From NCBI GenBank assembly GCA_037975125.1, contig CM075853.1:29568795-29632794 (forward strand): DNA of 64,000 nt, given 5' to 3'. The translations under genes and the position numbers were made by a program. Under the pieces are notes generated by a model. That model searched no databases, had not been told where the DNA came from, and saw only the letters and a program-made list of their open reading frames with translations. Below are positions 43,901 to 55,772 of the stretch, piece by piece. Source of the DNA: Latrodectus hesperus (Eukaryota; Arthropoda; Arachnida; Araneae; Theridiidae). The stretch's first letter is position 1, and each line of letters begins with the position of its first letter.

Positions 43901-46900
43901 AATAATAAATTCATATTAGAACATGAATTTAATAAGAATATTAGAGTAGATGCTGCAGATTGTTCCGGAGTAACTCCAATATATAATCAAGAACTGCATT
44001 AATCATTTTATTCAGCATCAAGAATTTGTTGCATTTTTTTTTCAAATAAATTTTGTTGGAAAGCAACTGTAAATATAGAAAAATGTTGCTGTTAAATGTA
44101 GAAAAAATATCATTCATCAATAATTATAGAAAAGGCGAGGGATAATAAAAAAATTCATTCAATTATATTAGACCTAAAAAATTTTAAAATCTTAACCTGA
44201 ATAGCTGTGTGTGTGATTACTCAGTTTAAATAGTAATGTTTTCATAGATTCTTAGAAGAAAATACTTTGAAACTATTATTGAAAATTCCATATTGCGGAA
44301 AAACATAATTACTATCTTACATAAAAGAAATTAATTAAAGCAGTATGAACTATTCTTATTTGCACTGAACAAAGCAACTAAGATATATAATTCATCCAAA
44401 TAGCATATTAAATATCATTTTTGATGCTTGGTTTTCTAATTATTTTAAGTTGAAAAGAAACAAAAATACAGGAGTTTCTTATTTTATATTTATATAGATT
44501 TTAGCCATATTTTTATAGTACCAGATATATAGTCCAAACAGCAGTATTTAAATTTTTTATCACCTGGGATGATATTTTTAATTAAAATTGACAGTAAATT
44601 GTTCCTTTCATAATAAATAAATAAAATTATTGACTTTCTTCTACTTTCCATATAAATTAAAAACTACTTACTTTGCAATTTTTTCAACTATTAATGAATT
44701 TTTTAACATGCTTATAAACTAATTAAAATACTTTACGAAAACAAACTAGAACAGATTTTAAAAGAATACTTATAGAAAGATATAATTTATAGAAGTCTTC
44801 ACCCATAATTAGCTGTATCTTTCACTACTCGCATTTGAACTAAAGTGCAGTCTATCACTAAAATAATAAGAATTAATTAGCATATAGTGAATAAGACAAG
44901 ATATTTCCTTAAATATTTTATATGCTATTGCAATATATAAAATATTTAAGGAAATATCATGCCAATTAAATTTAATAAGTTACATATAAAATTATTTTAT
45001 AATGTTAAAAGCAGTACTAAAATACAATTTCATAATTATATTTTTATATCATTTAATATAATCTAATTTATTACATCTTTTCATAATAAATTAACATATT
45101 ACAACATATTAACTAACTAAATTTTTCAAAGGAAAATAACATAATTAATTTAAATAAAATGACTCATCAATATTCAGTTTCTTAAAAAATTCCAAGCAGT
45201 TAGAATTTGTACAATAAACAACATTTGATATCATGAAAAATAATTTTTAATCATTGAACAAAACAACACCATATTTAATATAGTATTTATTAGTAATAAA
45301 AATATTTTTATATTTGATTGATTTTATATGATAAAATGTTTTGTCTACAAGGTATTTTAAAAAATGTTTGTTATGATAATAATAGTAGTTCAATGAATAA
45401 ATAAAAGTAATTATATTAAAACAAATCAATATTTCTTAGGTTCCTATAACAATTTTTTTTTTGTATTTTATTATGTTTTAAATAATATAATTTTTTTATT
45501 GATTTTATTCAATAAATTATAGTAATCATTTTACCCAGGATTTTGAATTATATACTTATAACACATTGTTTTTCTGTTTATTATACTTAATTTAAAGGAA
45601 AATTTTAAGTTTAACAGGCTTTCTTATTAATTTTTAAATTTGCTTGAATAAAATTTGTTCTGTGACAAATTTGTTATGTATAATTATATTAAAATATGAA
45701 GATAGCATTTTACAAAATTATGTACAATCACTTATAACAGTAAGTATAAAATTAAATAAAAGAAAAATTTTTCTGTCTAAAAAACTTTTTTTAATTGTCC
45801 TTTAAATAAGTTTAATAAAAGTAAATAAGTAATTTTAATTATTAAAGTTTAAACAGTTCTAATATTAACATTTTTAACTATAAATTTCTTATTAAGATTA
45901 AAATAAACTAAAGGATACAATCAGTAAAAGAGACAATTCTGTTTGATCAGTCATTCTAACAATGAATATGACACTATACAGAATTCAATTTAATCCATTA
46001 GATGCATTAAATTTAATATAATCATAATTTTTTAATGGTATATATGTCAAAATAGATAATAAGAAATTTTACACATTTCCACTTTTACAAGATGTGCATA
46101 AAGAGGAAAGCATAAACTTCCTTACTAACAAAACCTATCCCGTATAACCTTCACAGAGCTGTGGAAGTGGCAAATTTTCACTTTAAAACTGGGCATGATT
46201 ATCTGCAAAAATACCTTTACCGTTTGGGTTTAAAGGACTCTCCGATCTGCCCTTTTTGTGGACTAGAGTACATGACTGGTGACCACCTTCATACTTGCCC
46301 TGGACTTTCGGACGTTGCAGTTAGAAATTCTGCGGAAGATGATTTTTCATTCACCTCAAGAATGTATTGGGCAGCCTGACAGAGACTGATGGTTGAAAAA
46401 CCAAGGTCGGGCGTAGGATAAAAAAAAAACTTTTACAACATATAAGCATGCGGCTTCTATTTATGAAAAGTTCTGCGAGATGATGAAACATTGCACTTAG
46501 TAAAAATCTTATAATTACATCATTGTAAGACTATTCACTATGTCACATCAAATAAGATAATTTCTCTTTCAAATAACTTATTCAAAAAATGTGTAACAAA
46601 TAACATTTTTGTTTTAGTTCATTTTGGTTTTGGTTTTTTTCCTTTTCATAATTTTTCTTATAATAGTTTTGAATACATGATAACATAATCTATTTGTTTT
46701 GTTATCTTAAATCCAATAACTATGAGTTCAGCTTAAAAAATAAAGTATCTTATCAAATAAAGTATCTGAAAAAATGAAGTATCTTATCTTAGAAGTAGCA
46801 AAAAAGTGGTCTAAAATGCTTCAACTCTTACAAAAGAATAAGTATTCATATTTTAATGCACAACACAATGTCCAATATTAAATTCATGGAAGTATATGGG

Positions 46901-47920
46901 TATAATATTAACTGTTTTTCAATACAGTTGCCAATTTATAGAAAAATACTACATCAACTAATTTAATTTAAAAAAAAAGAGAACTAAACTTAGACTGAAG
47001 GATGAGAGATTTCCAGGGAATCTAGAACTGCAATCAAAATCTATTGCCCTAAAAAAAAGCCCTTATCTTTTTAGACCAATTAAAATATCCAGCAGGCATT
47101 TAACAGGGATATCCTGTGATATTCAGGATTAAGTTAAATGATGACCAAGGTGTTCAAAAGTATGAGCACATTCACATAGAATATATGAGCTTACTTCCAC
47201 ATGTACAAAACCTCTTCATATTGCATCATCTAATGCTACCATTATAGTGAGATGTCTTTTAAGGGTGCAATGTTCAATAAGTCCAACAACTTTAATTAAA
47301 AAGCTCCAACTCAGCTTTAAAAGCTTTTTGTGTTTTTTAAGGAAAAATACTAATTAATAGCTTCACTTATCTTTATCACTGATGTTACACCAATTCAAGA
47401 ATTGTAGTGTTCTTAAAGAGATAAAAAAATAATGACTTTGATCAATTAATTTGAAATATCACCCAAAGCTGATATATCACCAACAAAACCAATAGTTGAT
47501 CCAATTGATCAGCTAATTCATTACCAGAGACATTTTTTCCAAGCAATTGTCCTACTAATTAAGTAAAAATGTCCAAGGCTTGATTAAATAATTTAATGAA
47601 ATACTAGTGAGATATCAGCTAATGTATGTGATTTATACTTTAAATTAATATTATTAATAAAATTAGAAAGTAGAAGATTTATAAATTATTTAAAATTAAT
47701 AAATGATTGTAGCACCATTTTAATATGATAATTTAAGGAAACTCGCATTTCTGACACATAAATATGTATATAAATTTCTTCACATCATAAATTTTTCAAT
47801 ATTTTTAAAATATAAAATTTTTTTAATATTTTCATTTAAAACTTTATTAAATATAGTAAAATCCTTACCAGTTAACATAAAATATATGTAAATAAATCCA
47901 ACGACGATATTTCTCAACAT
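36831..47920 (-). CDS. GNPTG: GNPTG, GlcNAc-1-phosphotransferase gamma subunit, 8 exons
   Basis: Exons on the minus strand: 47920-47869, 44857-44803, 41808-41677, 40639-40556, 39757-39664, 38479-38282, 37620-37483, 36944-36831. GT-AG throughout (exon 6 has a weak GTTGGT donor); phases agree; 288 aa (human 305). This is the accessory subunit of the Golgi enzyme (alpha2 beta2 gamma2) that adds GlcNAc-1-phosphate to mannoses of lysosomal hydrolases. A hydrophobic signal peptide spans about residues 3-20 ([19 protein letters not shown]). The MRH domain (about 66-170) has [40 protein letters not shown] and [20 protein letters not shown]. The sites NIT and NNT match the two glycosylation sites of the human protein, and the cysteines are kept. 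The C-terminal part has [20 protein letters not shown] and a K/E-rich helix [20 protein letters not shown], then ends HR. Exon 1 is short and rests on signal-peptide fit and phase; exons 3-8 are near certain. Confidence 0.93.
37867..37923. repeat. (TA)n microsatellite in GNPTG intron
   Basis: Pure alternating TA, about 57 bp, 58 bp before a 42-bp perfect palindrome. Confidence 0.96.
37981..38022. repeat. 42-bp perfect palindrome
   Basis: The left arm starts TTTACATAATATCTAATATT and the right arm is its exact reverse complement with no spacer (21 + 21 bp). It would form a cruciform in DNA or a hairpin in the GNPTG pre-mRNA. Confidence 0.97.
38590..38782. repeat. Long inverted repeat, about 90-bp arms, 12-nt loop
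   Basis: Arms 38590-38680 and 38693-38782 pair at roughly 85% identity, with exact blocks such as CAATTTTAAAATG, TTAGCTTTCTATT and AACAAGT(C/T)TATGCT. Loop ATGTAAGTGAAA. It lies in a GNPTG intron. It could be a foldback/MITE element or a hairpin-RNA source. No target duplication was found. Confidence 0.88.
39161..39448 (+). mobile_element. tRNA-derived SINE, family A copy 2, with target duplication
   Basis: Head with A-box-like GGGTGAGTGGTTAGC and a B-box relic TAGTTTGAATCCCGG, body GATGTATGAATGTGACCCAC and CCTATAAAC, 3' part TTAGTCACCCAAGGGCCAGC, then an A-rich tail. Target duplication AACTATTTATTAA (39148-39160) and AACTATTTACTAA (39449-39461). Sits in the GNPTG intron between exons 5 and 6, antisense to the gene. 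Same family as 6934-7238. Confidence 0.9.
39758..40555. other. GNPTG intron 4, nothing recognised
   Basis: AT-rich intron; TATTATAATATAGAAATAC is directly repeated near its exon-5 end (39763 and 39785). Confidence 0.65.
40640..41676. other. GNPTG intron 3, nothing recognised
   Basis: AT-rich intron without arrays or open frames of note. Confidence 0.65.
41809..44802. other. GNPTG intron 2, nothing recognised
   Basis: About 3 kb of AT-rich DNA. The 61-codon frame at 43527-43712 has no motif and no compatible splice context. Confidence 0.6.
44900..44958. repeat. Perfect 24-bp hairpin with 11-nt loop
   Basis: Left arm 44900-44923 (GATATTTCCTTAAATATTTT then ATAT) and right arm 44935-44958 are exact complements; loop GCTATTGCAAT. 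It lies 43 bp 5' of GNPTG exon 2 (minus strand), so it could fold next to the branch-point region of the pre-mRNA. Confidence 0.95.
46136..46425 (+). mobile_element. 5'-truncated LINE, end of ORF2, in GNPTG intron 1
   Basis: A frame from about 46142 reads [32 protein letters not shown], then a zinc-knuckle-like [17 protein letters not shown], and runs to MYWAA. A TGA breaks the frame there, after which [13 protein letters not shown] follows before a TAA and a 10-nt A run (about 46420-46430). This is the usual C-terminal end of ORF2 in a family of arthropod non-LTR retrotransposons (motif order from general knowledge). It is antisense to GNPTG. No clean target duplication was found. Confidence 0.82.
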
Positions 47921-48436
47921 GTTAAGTTACTTTATTTTATCTAAAATATTTCATAGGAAAAGAAACCATTTATTATTATTATAAATTAATGTTTAGATAT
48001 GCGCTCAAACATTCTTTATTTTTATTGCTTCTTTCCTTGTGTATTCACATTAAAACACCTGACTTAGTACATGCATAATGTAAACAAAAACCAAAACAAA
48101 TCAAAGAAGCAACTGAAAACTAATTGGTTTTGATACTTATTATCATGCTAATGACAACTTTAAAATATACAAAAGAGTATACATATCTCATTTTATTACA
48201 ACTTAATTTTTTAATAAAGACATTTTATTGATTCAATTGCTTATTATCTCATTGAAAACTAAATTAAAGTATTTTCAAAGTCTTTATTTTGAGAAAAATT
48301 ATTTTAGTAGGAAAATTTTAATCACTGTAACCGGAATCTTTCATAAACAAACGAAACAAAACTCAAAATTCATTTGAGAAGTATTTGTAATACTGTTTAC
48401 TCTAATTATATACGTACTATTCTGAATCGTTTTAAA
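47921..48436. promoter_or_regulatory. Putative bidirectional promoter of GNPTG and MESD
   Basis: 516 bp separate the two divergent start codons. The interval contains an inverted CCAAT (ATTGG, about 48123), no clear TATA element separable from the AT background, and no repeat. An upstream in-frame ATG at 48374 would add 21 aa to MESD and bury its signal peptide, so the MESD transcript probably starts downstream of it or uses the second ATG. Confidence 0.65.
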
Positions 48437-51400
48437 ATGAACGTCATAATAGAAGTAAAAATTTTTATTTGTTTAATTTTAATTACTCACTTTGCGTTTT
48501 GTAAGAAATTTGATAAAAATAATAAGCCTGATTGGGCGAAGAAAGATATAAGGGACTATTCAGATGCTGATTTGGAGCGTTTATTGGATCAGTGGGAGGT
48601 ATAAAAATTGTGAAGTTTATATTGGTCATTTACACTATACTTTAATGTTTTCTCTTAACCCCATTAAGACTTCATCCACCAGTTAGTCCAAATTGAGTGT
48701 TAAATATATAAAATGCCCGTGATAAAAATTTCAAAGTAATATACAGTATTTATTAATGTTAAATTAAGCTGAATCTGTTGTACCAATTAAAATTTTACAG
48801 TTTGTTCTGTAAGATAACTTAAGATTTTCAAACCTAAAATTTTTCAGTAATAATTGTTAAAAAATTAAAAGTTTGGCTAATGAGACCAAATAGATGAATA
48901 GTAACATTAATTGAAATGAATTTGTCTAGTATAATTTAACTACTCAGTTAGACTTAATTTGAATTACCCAAATATCTTAAATTGTATTTAGTATCTTAGA
49001 CAAGAATTCTCTTACAAAACACTGGCAAAGCATTTTTTTTATGAAGAAACTGCATGAAAATAATTGACGCTTTATAATATCACATATTTTGCATTTGTTA
49101 ACTGATAAATCATAACTGAAATCATTTGAAATTTTTATTATAAATGTTAAAATATTTTTATTTGAAAGAAGGTTACTTTTGAAGGTTTACCAAATAAATT
49201 ATCTCAAATATCATTAAATTGATCTAAATCTATGTTCATACTATTTTTTAGTCATATTTAGTTAGAATTAAAAGGGAAAGTTTAGCATATGTTGCTCAAA
49301 TTTTGCTACTTCTATGTTGCTTATTAAAATTTAAAGATGTGCAGCAAAAAGGTTTACCAATCCATGCAAAAATTTATTTAACTTAAGAAAACTTGTGCAG
49401 AAAAGGTAACAATTTTTAATCTTTATATAATTGATATTTCATAATAAAAATTTTGTAACTCCTGAAATTTATTATATATCCAAGTTCTACATGTAATTTT
49501 AGAACAAAGACTTCCCTTTGCATTTTTACTGTACTATTAATGTTTTGAAGCATCTGTTGCATTAAATTACTGTGTTCATTATTTTACTGCGTACATTAAA
49601 TAACTGTGTTCGTTATTATTTAAATAATTTTGCTCTACATTTTATTTAAAAAATAATTCAATATTCAATTATTTTAAAATGAATTAATAATGAATAAAGT
49701 CTTTCCTTGACAGCTGATCTGTTAAAAAAAATTATGTAATGATTATCTATATTTTTCAATCTTGGGAACTCATTGAAAAAGTAAATACTGATTAAAAATC
49801 TGATGATAAATGGAGAAAATATCTAAATTTGAAGACTGGAGCAAAATTTAAATTTTATAACTTTAATAAAAAATTATTTAAATGATAAAAATCTGAGATA
49901 GGCTTTTTTTATGAAATATGTTACTGACAAATGTGTACTGAAAGTTCCCTTTTATAAACACTTTTTTTTCTGTATTGTAACCAATCTCTAGAATTATATA
50001 TAAGATTTGTAGTAATTTGATATTAATGGTAAAATTTAGATATTTAAATCTTAATTTGGTAAAATATTAGTATATAACATGTTTGGCATGGTTCTCAAAA
50101 ATGTTGCCAACATTGAAATTCATGTGATTTATAACCTTCAACATATGCGAGCATTTCATAATCAAAAAAATTTTAAATCTCAAATGCCAATACATAAACA
50201 TACTATCCCAATCTTAAGTCGCCAAATCCTTTACATACGGATACTAGGATTTTGCCCTTAATTTTTTTATCACTTTCATATACCTACTAAGTATTGAAGA
50301 ATAAATATTAAGAAGGAAATTACTTGTTTATAATGTGAGATAACGGGAAGAAAAGTGTGCTCATAGTAATTTATATCATTTTGGAGCATAATCAAATTTT
50401 TTTAGTGCTGTTGTTGTCATGTGCCAGCTATGCTGGCATAATGGGGTGCGCTGCTCCACTTATCCAACTGAACCATACTTAGGTATGGAGTCCGAATTCC
50501 TCAGTACACACATGCCATAGGTACCCGTTTATAGGGTAGGTAACGATTCATGACCCATTCATACAAGGAAAGGACAAAGACAAGATAGATAGAAAGAGAA
50601 AGTACATCCATTTCAGAACTGAGATTCGAACCCAGGACTTTCCTATCCGCAGTCAGGCATGCTGACCACTAGACAATTTAGGCGGCAAATTTTTTTAATA
50701 AAAAATATATATGATTAAAGGAAAATTATTAATGAATATAAAACCTAAAGAAGAATAAAAACAATAAAATAACAAGAAAGAAAAAGTTTAGGAATTATTG
50801 TTGTGTATAATTGAACTAAAACCAAAAATAGCAAGAGTAAATTTATGCATTTTAACTAATATTTATATGCAAAAAATATCTCCTAGAATTACTTTTCCAT
50901 TTAGTTACATTTTAAAATTCAATATATCATTATATAAGTAAGAATTAATTTAATAGAGTCAATTCAATTCAGCAATAAACAGTACTTCAATACTTGGTAT
51001 TTGCCATATGATGAATGCATATTGTTTACATTATACATTTGTGTATGTTTGTATTTGAATTTTATGAGTGTTTACTTTAATTTCATCTAGAATTTTTTTA
51101 ATTTTTATAACATCATATTCAAACATAAAGTGTTACATATTAATTTTTTTTCAAATGCATAAACAAATAGTGTAGCATACTCAGCATATCTCTTGGATGT
51201 CACATGATCTATTGATCATTTGTAATTAAACTTCGAAGTATAAAATCCATTTATTAATATAATTAATTTATAGAAAATGAATATTGTAAAACATTTGAAA
51301 ATTTCAACATAATAAATGAATCGCAATTTAATTTTGTCAGAATCTTGACTATCATTTTTCTTACTTATATTTTCAATTATCTAAATCAAACAATCAAAAT

Positions 51401-53205
51401 TTATAATCCCATAAAATTGCTTTGATTAACTTAGTTGAAAAATATCAGTGTCCAAGTCTCAACTATTTATTTTGCTATGTAAAAATTTCCTTACCACAAA
51501 TCAATAAGTGAGGATGATTATTTAATTGGGAACCTTTTTTATTTATAGGAAGATGAAGAACCATTAGAACCTGATGAATTACCTGAGCACTTAAGACCTC
51601 CTCCTAAAATAGATCTTTCACAATTCTCTGCTGGTGCTGATCCTGAAAACTTACTAAAAGCATCAAAAAAAGGAAAATCTCTTATGATGTTTGTAACAGT
51701 TTCTGGTAAATTATATTTTATATATTTCTGTCTTTTAGTTTTATAATGATCTTTTCTCTATCAGAAATGCTAAGTATTAGAATAACGAATTTATGTTTTA
51801 TGTATACTTTTAGTCTCTTTCTAGTTATTGAATATTTATTTATGATAAAAAAGCAATTATTGTTAAACCTGTTATTTATAAGAAGATTTAAGATTTACAC
51901 TAAAAACAATTATGGCTAATATTTAGTTGAATAATGGAAGGCAGCATTTTCCATTTTATGCTAGTTTTCCTTTGCCCAGACACCAAACAAGAATATGCCT
52001 AATCACATTGATGATTTACGTAAACAAGTAATAAACCATCGTCATGAGAAATAAAGGTAAATTTCAAATAAAAAAATTTCCTTTATTTCTCATGATGATC
52101 AAGTTTATGATAATTATAATGTAAATAAATTAGTATTCCTTATTTATTACCATATTTATAATACAGACATATAAATATATCTTTATACTAAGCAAAAAAA
52201 AAAAATTCAAATGTCATTATATTGTATGATTCTAAAAATTAAGTTTCACGTATGACAATTTTAAAATAATAGGAAATAAAAATGTATGTTTTGTCACAAA
52301 CGATTTAAAATCGTGCATTTTACCTTAGTTAAAAATATTTTATTTTCTGTAGAGACATTTAAATTTGTAAATGTTTTTGTATTGATTTAATTTTCTTAAG
52401 TTGATATTAGTTACACATATCAAAACTTTATTCATAAATAACCTCAAAAGAAATAGATAAAAAATAATTTCAATAAAATCTTAACTTTATACATTGTTTT
52501 GCCTAGAATTTATATCAATACTTTTAACAGATTTATATATATATATGAAAAAAATAATAAAAAACTTTAAAATTTGCTAGATTACCAATGTTTTGAACAT
52601 TGTAATGTGCTAATATTTTCCTTTTAGAAAGTGCTTGAGATTTGGTTAACATGTATCAAAATAATACAATTTAAGAATTATGACTGTTTAAATAGATTGC
52701 TGCTATAGTAAAAGGAAATATTATTTTAACCCCTTAACCGTCTGGGGTTCAGTGAAGAAAGTGCTTCATTTTTGCTTCGCGGTGGCAACATAGTTTTGGC
52801 TTTCACTGCAATGCAAGTTTTTCCCCCTTTAGAACTTGTCAAGAATACAAAAGCCTCTAACTCTTGATGAGGCGCATTTCCGTTTTACCCTGGACCACCT
52901 CACAATAATCACATTCTAATCACTTGCAGTGGGGAAAGACCATCAATCGTTGTCAGCAGAAGAAACCCACGTGTGCTACTAGTTTTCTTTGTAAATGTTC
53001 TGTTTGAAAATTTCTTCAAGTCTCTATTATAATTTTTTAATTACAATAAATATAAATTTTGTTTTACTATTTTGAAAATTATTATCAATAAATTTAATTT
53101 ACTTCTACGGAGTTTTTAAATTTAAAATTCTTAAATTAAAAAATATATATGTGATAAGCTAACTCAATGAATATTATATTATCATAATTTTAAAATGACA
53201 TTTTG

Positions 53206-53302
<97 letters not shown>

Positions 53303-55682
53303 CATTTCCTTTTATTAAAAATCAGGAATTTATTTTTAATTTCCTAAATAGTTAAAATTGTAATGATTTAAATAGCTGTTAAAACGCGTTAATTTGCAAT
53401 TTAATTATTAATTGATTTTAATTATTGTCGATACTTTTCAAAAACAACACTATTTTTTAAAATCAAATAAATTTCAAAATTATTGAAAGAAACACCTCTG
53501 TTGCTTTATACACAAATTGAAGAATTTCGACAAAATTTTAAAATTTAATAGCTTAAAAAATCAAAAGCTACATTAATTGCTTAACAATAGACTTCAGAGT
53601 ATATTGTAAGCTATTCATTTCAGTTGAAATTTTGTAAATTTTTTATTTGAATATAAATTTTACATTCAAAATTTTTTTAAATATGATTTGAAGTCTATTG
53701 TTATTGAATTAATTAAGCTTTTAATTTTTTTATGTATTAAAATGCATATTAAATTCTTTGTAGAGAAAGATTTCTGTGTTTCTAACTATGCAAGAAATAT
53801 CTCTCGATATAAGATTCACGTTGTGATTAGATATCTTTTATATTTTTTAAATTGTTTTGCACAAATAATAAAATGTTGTATCTCATGCTGAAAAATTTTA
53901 GAAGGAGAATAAAAGCAAGGAAATCTTTATGCTATTATTTCAATAGTATGAAAAAATATTAAATAAAATTAGTGAAAAAATATTTTAAAATGTGATGGTA
54001 AACATTACAATAAATGCAAAATATATTTACATTTAACAATATATATGAGTTCCATTTATTTCTATTATTTTTGAATTGCATGATATAAGGAGAAATAATT
54101 ATTTCTATTATTTCGAAAGTAAAATCTGAGTAGAGATTTGATTTTCAAAATTTTATTTTATTTAACGTTGCTATAGTAAGCTTCAATTTTCTCAAAACAT
54201 GAAACCAATTTGACTAGTACACATTTATGAGGAAAATGTATATAATATGTGTTTATTGATATAATGTAGATATAAAATGCAAAAAAGGATAATTATTTTA
54301 AATAATTATCCTTTCAATTGCTTTTAGAAATAATTTTACAATTGTTGCTTAAAATTTTCAAAACACCAAATCAATTTTTGTATATGGCTATCTACCTTTC
54401 TCATATTCCTTCTAGTACCATAAATTTCTATAATGCCTTATACACTTCCTAAGCTTATATATTTAAAAAAAAATTTCAATAGCATATAATTTGTCATGAT
54501 TTTTTAGATTAAGAATTAATAAATATTATTTTTTGTGGTACATTTTTGAATTTTGCTTCGACTAATTTTAATTGTCTAAATTACATATTACCTAAATTTG
54601 AAAAATCGTTTTTATATTCTAAAATATGGAGTCTAAATAATTTTATATTTTGATTGATAGTTTGCAAATTATTCTTCAATACACAGAAGAAAACTGTTAG
54701 CCTAAGTGGTGAAAATTCTGTAAATTTTAGAAAATTAATATTATTTTAAGACCGTATTTTTTAAATCTGTATACTTGATTCCAAACAAAGCTTATCAACG
54801 CGATGTTACGAAATAGAATTAAAAATTTCATGATGTTAAGATTTATGCTTTGACTGAGTTTTATATCCCTCGATTTATTTTCATATTTTTAAATGTTTTT
54901 ATAAATAAATATAATGAGTAATAAACTTTCAAAGCATAATTATAACATTTATTTGCAAATATTTTCATGTCACAAATATAAAATAAAATATTTGGAAGTG
55001 TCTTCAGTAAGGGTATGCATCATACTAACATTTAAGCATAATTTACATTTTATTATAAATGTATATGTATCTGATGAAATAATGCCATAAATATTAGTTT
55101 TCTATGGAAATAATTTCTTTATTAAAAATTTAAATACAGTTAAACGTTAAAATTTAATTTAATATTTTAAAATTTAAAGTTTTACATTTTAAAATAAAGT
55201 GTGAGAGAATTTAGTTCCTTTTATAATATTTTTTTCTTACATTCAACAAAAAATGATTTAAGCTTTAATATTTTATTTACATAAACTCATATTTTGTATA
55301 ACTAAGATTTCCGATTTTTTGTTAATCATTAATAGAAATATATAAGCATTTAAAATGATAACTCTAGAAGCAAATTATTTAATTTATAAATTAAAATTAG
55401 CTTCACTGGGAAATTAGTTAAAATCTGAGAGATTACAAGGATTACATACGTACAAAAATCATTACAATATTGTTTAAAATACTAAATTCATTCAAATGTT
55501 TAAAAAAATAATATTCAATTTATTACTTATTTTATCCATTCTAATTTTAAGAAAATTTTTTAACTTTTTAAAATTTCATATTTTTGAATATTTAAATTAC
55601 ATAGATTCCTCATTATTTTAACCTTGTCACTAAGTCACATATTAATATAATCTCATTATGTCCAGTTTCCAATTAAATTATA

Positions 55683-55772
<90 letters not shown>

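Noticed and set aside
48374..48436. Upstream in-frame ATG as the MESD start
   Set aside because: It would place 21 mostly polar residues before the signal peptide; the second ATG gives a clean ER signal.
48655..48690. TTAACCCCATTAAG, similar to the TTAA-element end
   Set aside because: Similarity stops after about 14 bases and no partner end was found nearby.
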